NCBI GenBank assembly: GCA_937888735.1
Contig: CALASN010000167.1
Span: forward strand, 1 to 39,279
From: UBA5499 sp002426275
GTDB taxonomy: Bacteria > Bacillota > DTU084
Direction: 5' to 3'
Length of the DNA: 39,279 bases
The notes under the pieces were generated by a model. The model saw nothing but the letters and a program-made list of their open reading frames with translations. It was not told the origin of the DNA and ran no database searches. The translations under genes and the position numbers were made by a program. Below, one piece after another: positions 15,040 through 25,407 of this stretch (the first letter of the stretch is position 1; every line of letters starts with the position of its first letter).

Positions 15040-17115
15040 CTATTCATATTTGATTTGAGCCATACAGTATGTCTTAAGACGTGGGATTTCAATATGAGCA
15101 TAACCTCCTTCCTGTGCTAGCTTGATTTCCTGACCATGTTGCAAAATATTTGCGCTGATTGCCTTGCGTCCATTCAGTTTTACCGCTAATCTGATGTTTT
15201 GCGCGATGATTTGTGGATATTTTTCCTGTTCATTTACGAGATGTACCACAAATCTCTTGTGCTCTTCCTGATGAAATACAAGGATTTCCACAGGGGCGGG
15301 CGCGTCCGATACGAAAAACAATGGCTTTTCGGCAAGCGTTTTTACCAGATGGGCAAACGCCTGGCGGGTTGCAGTGGATTCCATCGCTTCAATAGGCGCT
15401 GCCAGCCATAAAACTTTACCTTTGCCATATTTCCGTTCGATTGCCGCGGCATGATTTGTTGTTACGCCCGGCGGGTTGGTATGAATGGATGCAAAGTGGG
15501 TTGTATCCGCAGGATCCGTATAAGGTAGCGTAACAGTTGCCCTCACATCCTCAGGATGTTCAGTCCTGACAATATGCTGACTTCCCTTTATCGCCAGTGG
15601 CGCACTTACGTCAATTCCCGGAAACAAAGCGCCCCCTTTTCCATTTGGAGCAAGATACGTTATTTTTTCTTTTGTTTCCCCGCAATATTGTATGCCGATC
15701 AATTTAGATATCATAGGGTGGTCGGCATACCCGCTCACATACAAACTGCCTCCATGCTCTACAAAAGCACATATTTTCTCCGCTTCCTCATCGTCGATCA
15801 GCCTGACATCGGGAAGTACAAGTACCGCACAATCCCCGATCTCACCCAAATTTCGTTTACTGACCACATCAAAAGGGATATGATGCCAAATCATTGTTTC
15901 CGCCGCGGTCAGGGCTGCTTTCAAATGAGGAAACTCTCCCGTTTCCTTAAGCTGACTGACAAGTGTGCCATTGTACTGTAGATCGATTTTTGACGTCAGG
16001 GAAAAATAAATGGCTACATCCCGGCAAAGCTTACCACCCAAAAATTTCTCATAACGCGCTGACTCTGAAAAAATTTCACCCATGGTCTGATACAGCTCCG
16101 GCTGAACTATACCGTCCGGATCTATCGCATCAATAAAGAGAAAAGCGCCGTTATGAGCAAGCGCAAGATATGTATGCAATTCCAACGCCTCTTTGGATTT
16201 GGTGTTGGTGTGGAAATACAGGTCGGGGTCACAGCGGGATGTCATATACTCAAACGGTTCATTTAGGGTCAGACTGTGATACAGCTTACAAATGAACGAC
16301 TGCTGCGATGCTCCGCCATAAAAGTCGCCGCCTGCATAATCACTTGCTTTGCAAATGCCATCAGTCACCCCCCATCTCCAGCTGTGAGAAGCCGGTGAAA
16401 ACTGGTGTTCCACCGTTACGCCGGGCGTGACTTCTCTAACGGTATGCGTAATAAATTCTGCAAATTCGCTCATCCATTCCTCCCGTTTTTGCTGAAAACG
16501 TAGCCATGACGCATCCGTCCAGTCCAGTATTTCAGGTATCTGCATTCCTGTTTCCGCTTCAAACCGTGCCTTACAGGACGGACAATAACAAACGCTGGGC
16601 CAGAATAGCATATCAAAGAATATCCCCTCGAATGAATACATCTCACACAATTCACGCACCTGTTTGCGCACATAGTCACGATACCCCACATTGTTAGGGC
16701 AGCAAGTGCCATATCGTTCGCCGCTAAACATGATTTTCTCAGACTTTTCACGGCTGTTGCAACCAAATTCATTGATAATTCGCCAGTCTGGATCATGATC
16801 ATAAGCCCAGTTGTCATAGATCAGCGAAAAATACACCACCACGTCCATACCTTGCGCATGGCACAATTGTATCATCTCTCCCAAAAAATCCTCGCCTTTT
16901 AACCCACGGTGCATCCTGGCATGGGTGGTAGGCCAATAGCACAAGCCGACATGAGAATTTGCGTATATCATAGCAGTTTGGACATTTGCCTTCTTTAACA
17001 AGCCCACATAGGCCTTTACATTTAGTTTGGAAAGAAATTCTTCATTCCAGTCGTCTATATGCATATCCACCAGATTCCGCCTGTAACTTTTTTGATACCA
17101 TTTCTTCGCTTTCAT
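15040..17115 (-). CDS. GHL6-type (hypothetical glycoside hydrolase 6) protein with beta-galactosidase trimerisation-like domain
   Basis: A 691-residue protein without signal peptide. The N-terminal 350 residues form a TIM-barrel resembling GHL6 and distantly GH29/GH42: LVDMHIDDWNE, GMDVVVYFSLIYDNWA, and EGIFFDMLFW (about residues 165-174) with the likely catalytic aspartate, followed by the CYCPSCKARFEAETG cysteine-containing loop. At about 370-600 is a GATase-like domain as in beta-galactosidase trimerisation modules (DVAIYFSLTSKIDL, CAVLVLPDVRLIDDEEAEKI, GGSLYVSGYAD, YGKGKVLWLAAPIEA). The tail is a small beta-domain. GGAGGG seven bases upstream sets the start. It is likely an intracellular enzyme acting on imported oligosaccharides, followed by the cupin gene. 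Its specificity cannot be read from sequence. Confidence 0.82.
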   Translation of the reverse strand: MKAKKWYQKSYRRNLVDMHIDDWNEEFLSKLNVKAYVGLLKKANVQTAMIYANSHVGLCYWPTTHARMHRGLKGEDFLGEMIQLCHAQGMDVVVYFSLIYDNWAYDHDPDWRIINEFGCNSREKSEKIMFSGERYGTCCPNNVGYRDYVRKQVRELCEMYSFEGIFFDMLFWPSVCYCPSCKARFEAETGMQIPEILDWTDASWLRFQQKREEWMSEFAEFITHTVREVTPGVTVEHQFSPASHSWRWGVTDGICKASDYAGGDFYGGASQQSFICKLYHSLTLNEPFEYMTSRCDPDLYFHTNTKSKEALELHTYLALAHNGAFLFIDAIDPDGIVQPELYQTMGEIFSESARYEKFLGGKLCRDVAIYFSLTSKIDLQYNGTLVSQLKETGEFPHLKAALTAAETMIWHHIPFDVVSKRNLGEIGDCAVLVLPDVRLIDDEEAEKICAFVEHGGSLYVSGYADHPMISKLIGIQYCGETKEKITYLAPNGKGGALFPGIDVSAPLAIKGSQHIVRTEHPEDVRATVTLPYTDPADTTHFASIHTNPPGVTTNHAAAIERKYGKGKVLWLAAPIEAMESTATRQAFAHLVKTLAEKPLFFVSDAPAPVEILVFHQEEHKRFVVHLVNEQEKYPQIIAQNIRLAVKLNGRKAISANILQHGQEIKLAQEGGYAHIEIPRLKTYCMAQIKYE

Positions 17116-17572
17116 AGATAACCCTCCAGCTTTGTCATATGATGAAATTATTGCGACAAAAGATATTCCAAATAAATGTGGTAAGCTATAACCCCTATAC
17201 TACCCTATCGTTATACCAGTAACGTTGTTCTCTGCGTTTTGCTAATAATGTTTTAAATATATAGAGCCATAATCGGACAAATTCAAACTGAAGTCTCGTC
17301 GTAAATACTGAACGAACAATTTCTTCCGAAGGAATATCGGATGTTTTTATTCTGAGCCGACCTGCATATTTATTTTCCAAATCAATCAGCTTCAGCAGCT
17401 TCTGTTTCAGATGACTAACAGATAAAAGACGCCATATCTTCGCACGACTCCTGCGCAATCGCTGATATGCAGCAGCGTTCACTGCGCAAGAGCCATGCAT
17501 TCTAATAAGTCATAATTTCAAAAAAACCATAAGATCGTCTTTCCAGTTAAGTTCTTTAGTCACAACCGCTTC
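17116..17572. other. 457-base gap between two glycosidase genes
   Basis: This gap breaks the otherwise tight minus-strand run. I see no clear promoter, terminator or RNA in it. A 101-residue frame on the minus strand (17195-17500) has no ribosome site, a basic, low-information composition and no family I recognise, so I do not call it a gene. The two glycosidase-like genes on either side may therefore be transcribed separately. Confidence 0.5.
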
Positions 17573-20500
17573 TCATTGTCTGAGCTCAATTTGCCGCTCA
17601 AGCATTACTCCGCTGGCAGCATCACGGCACACAACAGTCCAAGTTCCCAATTCGTCATTGAGGCTGAAAGGAAATTCCATCTTTCCCGCCCCATTTTCCA
17701 CTATCACATTAGAACAATATCCCGCCACAACATCTCCCTGCGGGGAGACCACCTCTACTCTTACGACGTGCAAATCTTCTTCAGGTCCGCTGACATTAAC
17801 GGTTACTACCTCTCCGAGCTTTGCGCTGGCCGGCAGATTAAGCGCAAAATCCTGCGCCGTTACCTGTCTTTCCGATAAATAAAGCAGGTTGGCAGTGCCG
17901 CGCTCCGAAATTAATGGTACCCGATCAATATAGCCTAGATATTCATTTGTTCTCATGTTATAGACATGATAACTTTTTGGCAGCGCGACCGTAATCTGCC
18001 GGGGAGTTTCCGGCGTGCCGGCCGGGATGCCGGAGTTATAGCTATCTAACATTCCCAAAAGCCTGTTTGCTCCCAGTTCATAGTGAATAAACTCAATGCA
18101 GCTGGGGAAGTCTTCTCGCTCTTCTATCACCTGACACCATGGCTCAAGGCCTGCCCAAAAAAAGATTTTTGCAAACAGGCTTCGCACTTTAAACATTTCC
18201 GCAGTATCGAAATTACTTCTGACATCTTTCAAATTCCACAGTGCAAAGTTTAAATACACTGTTTTCCCTTCACCGGTTGAATTCACAATCAAGGCAGGCA
18301 CACTACCTACTGTTGAGGCTGCATAAGCCTTGGCTCCACTCCTAAGCCTAAGCTTTTGGACAGGCGGACAGCTCAGCGTTGTTCCAGGTACTAATAGCTC
18401 CGTAAAGGCATCTGTGATATTAATATAATCAGTTCTCTTGCTTGGAGCAGCCAAACGATCGATCCCAAATAAGTTGTCTAACAGCGGTTGCGCCAAGGAA
18501 CGCACATGATCGTCCGTCAGGCCGGTTAGGCCGTCGGCAATAACTATTCCGCCTTCTCTCACAAATTTCTCAATCTGCTGGGCCTCTCGCGCCGAAATAG
18601 CTATCGATTCCGGCATGATCAAAAGATCATAATTAGCCAGCAATCCCTGCTCAATTTGTTCATAAGCTAAGAAATCAAATTGCAGGCCAAGATCTTCTAT
18701 CAGATCCACATAACCCGTCCAATTGTCAACGGGAGCGCCGCGGCGCTGAAAATATTCCGCCGCCTGCACCGACGCCTGCGAATAGTGAATCGCTATCTTC
18801 CCGTCTTGACGTTTGGCTTTTTGGATCAAATCCCAAATCCCGCTTTTGAACTCCTTCATGTTTTGGCTTGTGTCTTGTCCAATGATGCTCAGAGTATAAT
18901 CGTTCCACAAAAAGTTGTTGCTCGTCCAGGCGCTGATCCCGCTGGTAGCATGAAACAAGCTCCACCACATATCGTACTCCGCGTGCTTCCCGGAGCCGGC
19001 AGCATAGCCTGCCCTATAAGGAGTCATGTAAATTTTACGGTCTTTATTGAATGAACGCCAGACCTCAATAAGCCATGTCCGACTATTATAGGTGTTCATA
19101 AATTCAAAGATTCCATTTTTGGCCCATTTCCAATAATCATAGCCATTTGCAGCCGCAGGCTTCTGCGTGCCGGAAATGCCCAGTTTCCCATTTGGGTCCA
19201 CGCTCTTTACGGTATTGGAAACAAATTTGAAAAAATCAACCATGCCGTCATCAGTAAAGGTACGAAAGTCCGCCCATGGTGCCGGTTTGTTATTTATTCT
19301 GGCTTCTTCCAGCGTAAGGGGTACAATGTCTTGCCAGCTGGTATAGTTTGTTCCCCAAAGCGCGTTGAGCTGAGCTATAGAGCCATATTTTCCCTGGCAC
19401 CAATTGCGAAATTCAGCCTGGGAATACTCAGAGAAATCATAATCGAAGTATTCCACATAATTAGTCAGGCTCATTTCATCTCCAACTACATACGCATACG
19501 CCCCGCCCCAAGAAACAGCCAGCTCTACGTCAGATTTCACTTTCTTTTCCAGATTCATTCTGTAAATCGGATCGTACAGGGAAGGCTCACGGATCAAGTA
19601 CTTTTTATCTTTTGTCGCGTTATACAAACTCTTCTTTTCTTCATACTTAACATCCACAAATGAAGGCACATCCTTTAAGGCCACAACAAGCATATTCAAA
19701 AATGTGAAGTTCATATTGTACCAAATGTTGGAAGCATACATCCAATACCCATGCTCGGTGATACTCTCCAGGGAGCCGCGATTCAAATAGCCTTCAATGA
19801 CATTTGTAATTCCTACCTTCTCCAACTGTTGATACACGATGGGATAAAAACTCGATTCTTTCCAGGTTAAACTCCCGCCATTCCACGAACTGAACTGAAA
19901 TTCATCATAATTCCTATCGGGTAGAAAATAAATCCTTTGCTTTATTCCATCAAGCTTATTTGCACCCTCCCAGAGACTGATGCGGATTTCATGTCCCTGG
20001 CTGATGATGATCTTCCGAGGAATTTCCGCGGTGAGGTTATATTTGCCACTTGCTACGGCATCATCGCTGCGGCTGAATACCAGCCGCCCCCTGGAATCGA
20101 ACAGCTCCCACTTCAATTTCAAACCGCTTTGGATGTTGCTGAGCTGCACAGAGGCATTGAGCAGTGCGGTATCTTCAGGATAAAATTTATCTTTGACAAT
20201 CTCTAAACCACCGATTTTGGGGAAATTCCGCACTGTATACGCGGCTGAGCCCCAACACAACACCCGCCGCTGCTCATCTTTCACAACGATATCCAGCGTG
20301 TTGAGCCCTTCCCAGCTTTTGAAAGCAAACGGCAAATGAACTGTCTCAGAAGATTTGAAAAGTAAAGCTTCTTTCTTCAAAAAGTCGATCTGTTCGGAAA
20401 ATCTATTGCGCACGGTCACCTCTATGCTTATAGATTTTTCAGTCTCATTATCCTGACAAAAAACGAGAGAAAAATCCTGCTGTGCCTTAAGCTGTGCAGC

Positions 20501-22537
20501 TGTAAACGTAGAGACTGGAAGTTTAATTTCTTTGATCTGCAGGCCGCTCTCCTTTTGGGCGGCCCATACCACCGCTCTGGCCAGCAAACTATCGTAGTAA
20601 TCCAGAGCATTAAAAGAAGGTATCTTGCCCTTCAGTTCGCTGCGATAAAGCCCCCGGCTCCAAAGCTGCGGCGTAAGGCCGGACGAGCTAAAAGCGCCGG
20701 TAATGGGAGGCCCGTAACAATGCGTATTATAGGTAAAATCCACTACCCTGCCCTTCTCAAGTTGACCCACAACTATTAAAGGATAAGTATTCTCAATCTC
20801 AGCGAGCACCTGCCCCGCCTGGGGAGGAGTGGTATTTACAATATATGGCGCCGGCGGCAGGATTTCCCATGGATATGCGTTTGTAATGTAATGGCCGGTT
20901 TTCGGAACCCATGGGTTTGTCGTTCCTATTACTTTGGCGTTTCCAATGCCGAACAATCCTGTTGCGGCTAAATCTCCGGTGATATTGAGCGGAGCAGCCA
21001 TGACCAGGCCCGTGCCCATTTTGATCTGGTCTTCGATCGCGCCCCTGATCTCATCAGTGAAATTATAGGAATAGTCTAAGCCTCCGATTACAATCACATC
21101 GTAAATCTCCTCGTCAAGCTTTGCCAAAAGCTCATCCTGCGCCTCCATTAACGATGTGATGGTAGGCTCGCCAAACCAGAGATAAGGGCCTCCATTAGGA
21201 TTCACGTAAAATTTCACATAAGTAAAATCCAGTTCCAAACGCTGCGCTAGCTCAATAACCTCCCGCAGGTCCGTCTCATTTGTCAGCACCAGCGCCCGAA
21301 TTGGCTTCACATAAGGTCTAGCCCAGGGAAAGTGCTCGGTGACAGTATCTAGAGAAGGCGTAAATACTCTCTCCACTTTTTCATCCGACTTATTATATTT
21401 TTCCAGAGGATACTCTGGCTCCATATAATATCTGTATCTTTCAACTCTCTCAAGCCAGGGAAGCTCAAAATCTGCAATTTTTTCACCGTCCAGGAGCAAT
21501 TTACCTTTGATCAGCCATGCTCCTTCCGCCAACTGTGGCAGCGCTATTTCCGCTGTTTCAACTTGTTCAGCCGCCAGCTGAAATTCCCGGCTACTCAGTT
21601 CCTTAACTTCTTCTCCACAAACTGCTTCTACCACAAGCTTCACATTTTGCTCCTGGCAGCTGCTAATCTTTACAGCGCACTTTCTCTCTTCCTTAGCTAT
21701 TTGCGCCTGAAGCACCGCGCTTCCGCCTGCGCCGGATATTTCTTCCAATCCTGAAAAAGGAACCAGATAAAGTTTAGTTTGAAATTTATCGCCGGACTTA
21801 ATGTTGATCTGCCTGAAGCGGAGCTCGGATGTAGGCTGCACTGCCCTCTCCGCTCCCCAATGATAAGTTACGTCCGCATAGTGAAAATCATAAGCCAATA
21901 CCAGGCCGCAGCTTTCGCCGGCTACGCCTATCCAGCCCCTTGAGGGATTATTATGCCATACTTCCAGCTTTTCCGGCTGATAAGGCAACTTAACAATACC
22001 TTTCGTGGTGGGATCAAAATATGTGTTTTGCTCGCCATCAACTCCCATAAAATTGTGAAGCCAAAACCCATAATTCATATCTTGCATGGAGTTGACGTCA
22101 TTTTCAATGGTATAGGCGATTTCCACGGTGCTGCTCGCCTGGCGCATGATTATCGTTTTTTCTATCTTCGTGAAAAAATGAGTGCCGGACGGACCTGTGG
22201 CTGACAATGTTAGCTCGACAGAATCCTGATTCTGCTGAATGTCAGCTAAGTAAAACTGCTCGCGAAAGTATCCGTTTGGCTGCCAAAACTGATCCCGCAG
22301 CAAGCCGAACGGGCCATCGGAATCATTGATCGTTTTTACCATTTCTTTGCCGGTAGGCTTATAGAAAAAACTGCTGATGAGACCTCCTTTTTGCGCAACT
22401 ATCAGCTTTACATACTGATTTTCCATCACTATTTCCGGTGCTCCAGATTCGCTATTTCTTTCGGTGATGCTTAAGGCAAACGCGGGTAAAGCTAAGCTTA
22501 ATAGAACAAGGCAAACTATTGTTATTTTTGCGCGCAT
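17573..22537 (-). CDS. Large secreted multidomain GH42-like glycosidase
   Basis: The 1654-residue protein starts with a signal peptide (MRAKITIVCLVLLSLALPAFA). Domains by eye: a mutarotase-like beta-sandwich (about 25-320); a class I glutamine-amidotransferase-like domain (about 405-660; VKPIRALVLT, YDVIVIGGLDYSY); two Ig-like regions (660-870); a GH42/beta-galactosidase-like TIM barrel (875-1240) with YVVGDEMSLT, where E1021 is the likely acid/base, and FRNWCQGKYGSIAQLNALWG, a GH42-type motif; a second GATase-like trimerisation domain (1245-1365; YDLLIMPESIAI, GGIVIADG); and a C-terminal Ig-like domain (1555-1654). The ATG at 22537 has GGAGG nine bases upstream; the frame remains open further upstream within the previous gene. 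It is 14 bases from the preceding FlgD-Ig gene and likely degrades a polysaccharide outside the cytoplasm. Specificity is unknown. Confidence 0.83.
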   Translation of the reverse strand: MRAKITIVCLVLLSLALPAFALSITERNSESGAPEIVMENQYVKLIVAQKGGLISSFFYKPTGKEMVKTINDSDGPFGLLRDQFWQPNGYFREQFYLADIQQNQDSVELTLSATGPSGTHFFTKIEKTIIMRQASSTVEIAYTIENDVNSMQDMNYGFWLHNFMGVDGEQNTYFDPTTKGIVKLPYQPEKLEVWHNNPSRGWIGVAGESCGLVLAYDFHYADVTYHWGAERAVQPTSELRFRQINIKSGDKFQTKLYLVPFSGLEEISGAGGSAVLQAQIAKEERKCAVKISSCQEQNVKLVVEAVCGEEVKELSSREFQLAAEQVETAEIALPQLAEGAWLIKGKLLLDGEKIADFELPWLERVERYRYYMEPEYPLEKYNKSDEKVERVFTPSLDTVTEHFPWARPYVKPIRALVLTNETDLREVIELAQRLELDFTYVKFYVNPNGGPYLWFGEPTITSLMEAQDELLAKLDEEIYDVIVIGGLDYSYNFTDEIRGAIEDQIKMGTGLVMAAPLNITGDLAATGLFGIGNAKVIGTTNPWVPKTGHYITNAYPWEILPPAPYIVNTTPPQAGQVLAEIENTYPLIVVGQLEKGRVVDFTYNTHCYGPPITGAFSSSGLTPQLWSRGLYRSELKGKIPSFNALDYYDSLLARAVVWAAQKESGLQIKEIKLPVSTFTAAQLKAQQDFSLVFCQDNETEKSISIEVTVRNRFSEQIDFLKKEALLFKSSETVHLPFAFKSWEGLNTLDIVVKDEQRRVLCWGSAAYTVRNFPKIGGLEIVKDKFYPEDTALLNASVQLSNIQSGLKLKWELFDSRGRLVFSRSDDAVASGKYNLTAEIPRKIIISQGHEIRISLWEGANKLDGIKQRIYFLPDRNYDEFQFSSWNGGSLTWKESSFYPIVYQQLEKVGITNVIEGYLNRGSLESITEHGYWMYASNIWYNMNFTFLNMLVVALKDVPSFVDVKYEEKKSLYNATKDKKYLIREPSLYDPIYRMNLEKKVKSDVELAVSWGGAYAYVVGDEMSLTNYVEYFDYDFSEYSQAEFRNWCQGKYGSIAQLNALWGTNYTSWQDIVPLTLEEARINNKPAPWADFRTFTDDGMVDFFKFVSNTVKSVDPNGKLGISGTQKPAAANGYDYWKWAKNGIFEFMNTYNSRTWLIEVWRSFNKDRKIYMTPYRAGYAAGSGKHAEYDMWWSLFHATSGISAWTSNNFLWNDYTLSIIGQDTSQNMKEFKSGIWDLIQKAKRQDGKIAIHYSQASVQAAEYFQRRGAPVDNWTGYVDLIEDLGLQFDFLAYEQIEQGLLANYDLLIMPESIAISAREAQQIEKFVREGGIVIADGLTGLTDDHVRSLAQPLLDNLFGIDRLAAPSKRTDYINITDAFTELLVPGTTLSCPPVQKLRLRSGAKAYAASTVGSVPALIVNSTGEGKTVYLNFALWNLKDVRSNFDTAEMFKVRSLFAKIFFWAGLEPWCQVIEEREDFPSCIEFIHYELGANRLLGMLDSYNSGIPAGTPETPRQITVALPKSYHVYNMRTNEYLGYIDRVPLISERGTANLLYLSERQVTAQDFALNLPASAKLGEVVTVNVSGPEEDLHVVRVEVVSPQGDVVAGYCSNVIVENGAGKMEFPFSLNDELGTWTVVCRDAASGVMLERQIELRQ

Positions 22538-22551
22538 ACGCTCACTCCTCC

Positions 22552-25344
22552 CTATTTGAAGATCGCGATCCTCTCCAGGGTGCGGCTGCCTACCTTCCCC
22601 GAAGGTTTTACCGCGATTGATACTACATACATGCCGTTGGGGAACTGTTTGCCGGCGCGATCCGTACCATTCCACAAAACTTTGCCCGTCCCTGCCGGGC
22701 GCTCTTCCTTCAGCAGCTCCCGCATTAAATCTCCGGCTAGCGTATAGATTTTAATTTCCACAAGCGACGGCTCATGAACAACATAGGAAATAGTCATCTC
22801 ACCGCTTCCCGGCGAGAAAATCCGCGGCTGAATATACACGTAGGCAATATTCAGATCGTCGTTTTTGAGGCATTGAAATTCCGTTGTCTCTGACCATGGC
22901 CCCATGACCCCTGACTTGTAGGCTGCCCTCACGCGCCAATACCAGGTCCCATTCTGGAGCAATTCGGTATGATGGTGCTCAGGGGCAGCAGTGGTAAAAG
23001 AACCCGCCCCAGAAAAATCCTCTGCAGATGATAGCTCCAAAAGATAATGATCCACCTCATCGTCTTCAATGGTCTGCCATGAAAATACCGCGGCTTCGTC
23101 TTCGAGAACAGGCGTTTGCAGGCTCGGTCCAATGGGAATGGGTTGCATCGGAATTCCGGCAGCGTAGCTTCCTTCTGAATACAAGAGCTCAGTTATGAAT
23201 TCTGCATTATTATAACCTTCTACATAGGCTGCCACAGCATAGTAATATTGCTGGCCGAACACAGCCGTCACATCGCGATAGGAACGAGCTGCAAGCTTAG
23301 CCAGCGGCTCTCCAAAACCCAAGCCGTTCAATTCAGCGCCGCGGTATATATAGAAGCCGTCTGGTTCCTTCCCGGTTCCGTCGGTCACTTCCCAACCTAA
23401 ATCCAGATAGCCTACGCCCGGGGTAACAACGAGATTCGCCGGCATTTGAGGCGGCGCTTCATCTCGCTGTAAAACAATATCCGGCAGACTTTTAGCTTCC
23501 TCACTTTCCAAGGTAACGGGTCCTTCCGTCTTTGTGAGAAATCCTTTGCAGCTTATCGTAAGCGTATATTCGCCCGCAATAAGTTTGTCAAGAGTGAATA
23601 CGCCGTTGGCATCGGTCGTTACGGCCTCCCTGCCTGTCAGCGATACGCTCGCCCCCGACAGGCCAGTCTCAGCCGCGCTGACTTGCCCCTTAACGGTCGC
23701 CGTAATGCTGCTCATGCTTGAAACCTCAGCCTGAACCGACGGCGGACTTGCGGTATTGGTATTATCTACGGCCAGAACATAGTAATAATACTGCTTATCA
23801 TGGTCGGCCGCAGGATCCATCCAGGTTAAACCATCTCCCGCTGTTGTGCCGCATAAGGCAGCCTCATGACCGGCTTGACCGCGATAAATCCGATAGGCAG
23901 CGATCCAGCTGTTCTCACTGACAGGCACCGACTCTTCCCAACTCAGCTCTACTTGTTCACTGTGATTGATCCGCCTTGCCGTGAGATTTTCGGGAGCTAA
24001 GGGCAGCACGCCAACGGCAGATTCAAACATTGTAACATCATCAATCCAAAACGTCCCCGTCATTTCTGCATGCTGGGGAAGCAATGCCCTGAACTTTACT
24101 TCCTGCGTTTCCGCGCCCGTGGTATACTCGGCCGTACTTTTCTCCCACCCGAAGGTGCCGCTTTTCTTAAAAAACGTTGTCGCAACCGCACCTTCAATTA
24201 TAGCGACCTCGGCATTTTTCGACAGACCACTGCCGCGCACCATGACTGAAAGAAAATACTTTGTATTGGGCTTTACTGCGATGGCCTGGGTGACTATTTC
24301 CCTGGTCTGAGTATTGCCTTCGAGCTTTAAAGCCGGGGCTTCGCTATGCCCTATGGAATCATCTAACGAACAGTTCACACCTCCCACATCGCGAGTCCAA
24401 TCCTTAGCAAAAACACCATATTTATCATTGGCCGTAAGCTGGAAATCGCCGTTTTTGATTAGATTCTCGGAATATCGGACCTCATCGCTGATGGTTCTAA
24501 TGTTCGATGGTAAACTCTCAGCCCGCAAATTTCCCCTTGCTGTGACAAGATAGGAATAAAAGCGGCCCGCCTCTATGCTGCTATCCACATAATCTGAAGC
24601 GCTGGCGGCCACGTCCGCGAGGGCTGATGCAGGATCAGGCGAGACTGCATAGCCTTCTGCACGATAGATCCGGTAACCCCCAACCGGCGGCGTACCTCCG
24701 GGCGCAGACCAGCTCAAGCCGGCGCTGGTCTCCGATCTTCGCTCCGCCTGAAAAGCCGCAGGCGAACTCGGGATGGTGTCCGGTTCTCCTTCAAACTGAA
24801 GCTCGCAATCGTCAATCCAAATCGAGCCGACGCATGATCTCGCGGTCATAAATCTTAAATAAATCTGTGCTATTCCGGCTGGAATTACAAGTCCGCTGAA
24901 CCCTAATTCTTTCCACTCAGCCGGCTGCACGTCTTCGAACACCCTCTTGAGTTCGCTTTCCACGCCGGCGGAATTAATTCCTCTCACAAACAAATACTCA
25001 CTACCGCTTGTGGTGAGCGCTGTTTTATACCAGATGTGGAAGCTGACTGTCTCACCTTGCGAGACGGGTATTTTGCTGCTGCTAAGCTCAGCTTTACCGT
25101 TTGCAATCGTTGTGAACTTAACGGACTTTGCTCCTGAACGAAAGACAGTGGAATCAGGCTCCGCCACCGCTCCATCCACAGACGTATTCGTCCAGCCGAA
25201 GAATCCTGTGACGCTGCTCCGTTCAAAGCCGGCATTGATTAGGACATTGGGGCCGGTTGCCGCCGCTGCAGTACCAGCCCAAAATGCTTCGGCCAAGAGG
25301 ATAGCAATCAGATACAAATAACATCCCCTTTTGAATTTAATCAT
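22552..25344 (-). CDS. Secreted CBM/FnIII protein with FlgD/T9SS-like C-terminal domain (copy 2)
   Basis: A 930-residue exported protein. Order: signal peptide (about 1-30), CBM4/9-like module (30-185; GPNVLINAGFERSS, SIWIDDCELQF), FnIII (188-285), a second CBM4/9-like module (290-440), FnIII (445-545), a carboxypeptidase-regulatory-like beta domain (548-625; TGLSGASVSLTGREAVTTDA), two FnIII (630-830), and a FlgD-Ig/T9SS-sorting-like end (840-930) with VEIKIYTLAGDLMREL and VLWNGTDRAGKQFPNGMYVV. There is no catalytic domain, so it probably binds glycans or presents them to the enzyme. It is the tandem partner of the upstream gene and has exactly its length. ATG 25344 lies seven bases after GGGGG. 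The next gene, the GH42-like enzyme, is 14 bases away. Confidence 0.85.
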   Translation of the reverse strand: MIKFKRGCYLYLIAILLAEAFWAGTAAAATGPNVLINAGFERSSVTGFFGWTNTSVDGAVAEPDSTVFRSGAKSVKFTTIANGKAELSSSKIPVSQGETVSFHIWYKTALTTSGSEYLFVRGINSAGVESELKRVFEDVQPAEWKELGFSGLVIPAGIAQIYLRFMTARSCVGSIWIDDCELQFEGEPDTIPSSPAAFQAERRSETSAGLSWSAPGGTPPVGGYRIYRAEGYAVSPDPASALADVAASASDYVDSSIEAGRFYSYLVTARGNLRAESLPSNIRTISDEVRYSENLIKNGDFQLTANDKYGVFAKDWTRDVGGVNCSLDDSIGHSEAPALKLEGNTQTREIVTQAIAVKPNTKYFLSVMVRGSGLSKNAEVAIIEGAVATTFFKKSGTFGWEKSTAEYTTGAETQEVKFRALLPQHAEMTGTFWIDDVTMFESAVGVLPLAPENLTARRINHSEQVELSWEESVPVSENSWIAAYRIYRGQAGHEAALCGTTAGDGLTWMDPAADHDKQYYYYVLAVDNTNTASPPSVQAEVSSMSSITATVKGQVSAAETGLSGASVSLTGREAVTTDANGVFTLDKLIAGEYTLTISCKGFLTKTEGPVTLESEEAKSLPDIVLQRDEAPPQMPANLVVTPGVGYLDLGWEVTDGTGKEPDGFYIYRGAELNGLGFGEPLAKLAARSYRDVTAVFGQQYYYAVAAYVEGYNNAEFITELLYSEGSYAAGIPMQPIPIGPSLQTPVLEDEAAVFSWQTIEDDEVDHYLLELSSAEDFSGAGSFTTAAPEHHHTELLQNGTWYWRVRAAYKSGVMGPWSETTEFQCLKNDDLNIAYVYIQPRIFSPGSGEMTISYVVHEPSLVEIKIYTLAGDLMRELLKEERPAGTGKVLWNGTDRAGKQFPNGMYVVSIAVKPSGKVGSRTLERIAIFK

Positions 25345-25377
25345 GTTCGTGCCCCCTAAAAACGAATTTGACAGGCA
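25345..25377 (-). repeat. Conserved leader of the tandem CBM/FnIII genes (copy 2)
   Basis: The 33 bases before the start codon match those before the upstream paralogue (28201-28233) at all but about three positions. They include the GGGGG ribosome site and a TGCCTGTCAA motif. The match marks the duplication boundary, or a shared translational control element. Confidence 0.7.
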
Positions 25378-25407
25378 TCTTCGCATTTTTTATCTGGTCA
25401 GCAAACT

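Noticed and set aside
17195..17500. 101-residue minus-strand frame between two glycosidase genes
   Set aside because: No ribosome site, no family likeness and basic low-information composition.
19331..19663. Several 80-140-residue plus-strand frames within the large minus-strand genes
   Set aside because: They are shadows of well-supported minus-strand genes and lack ribosome sites.
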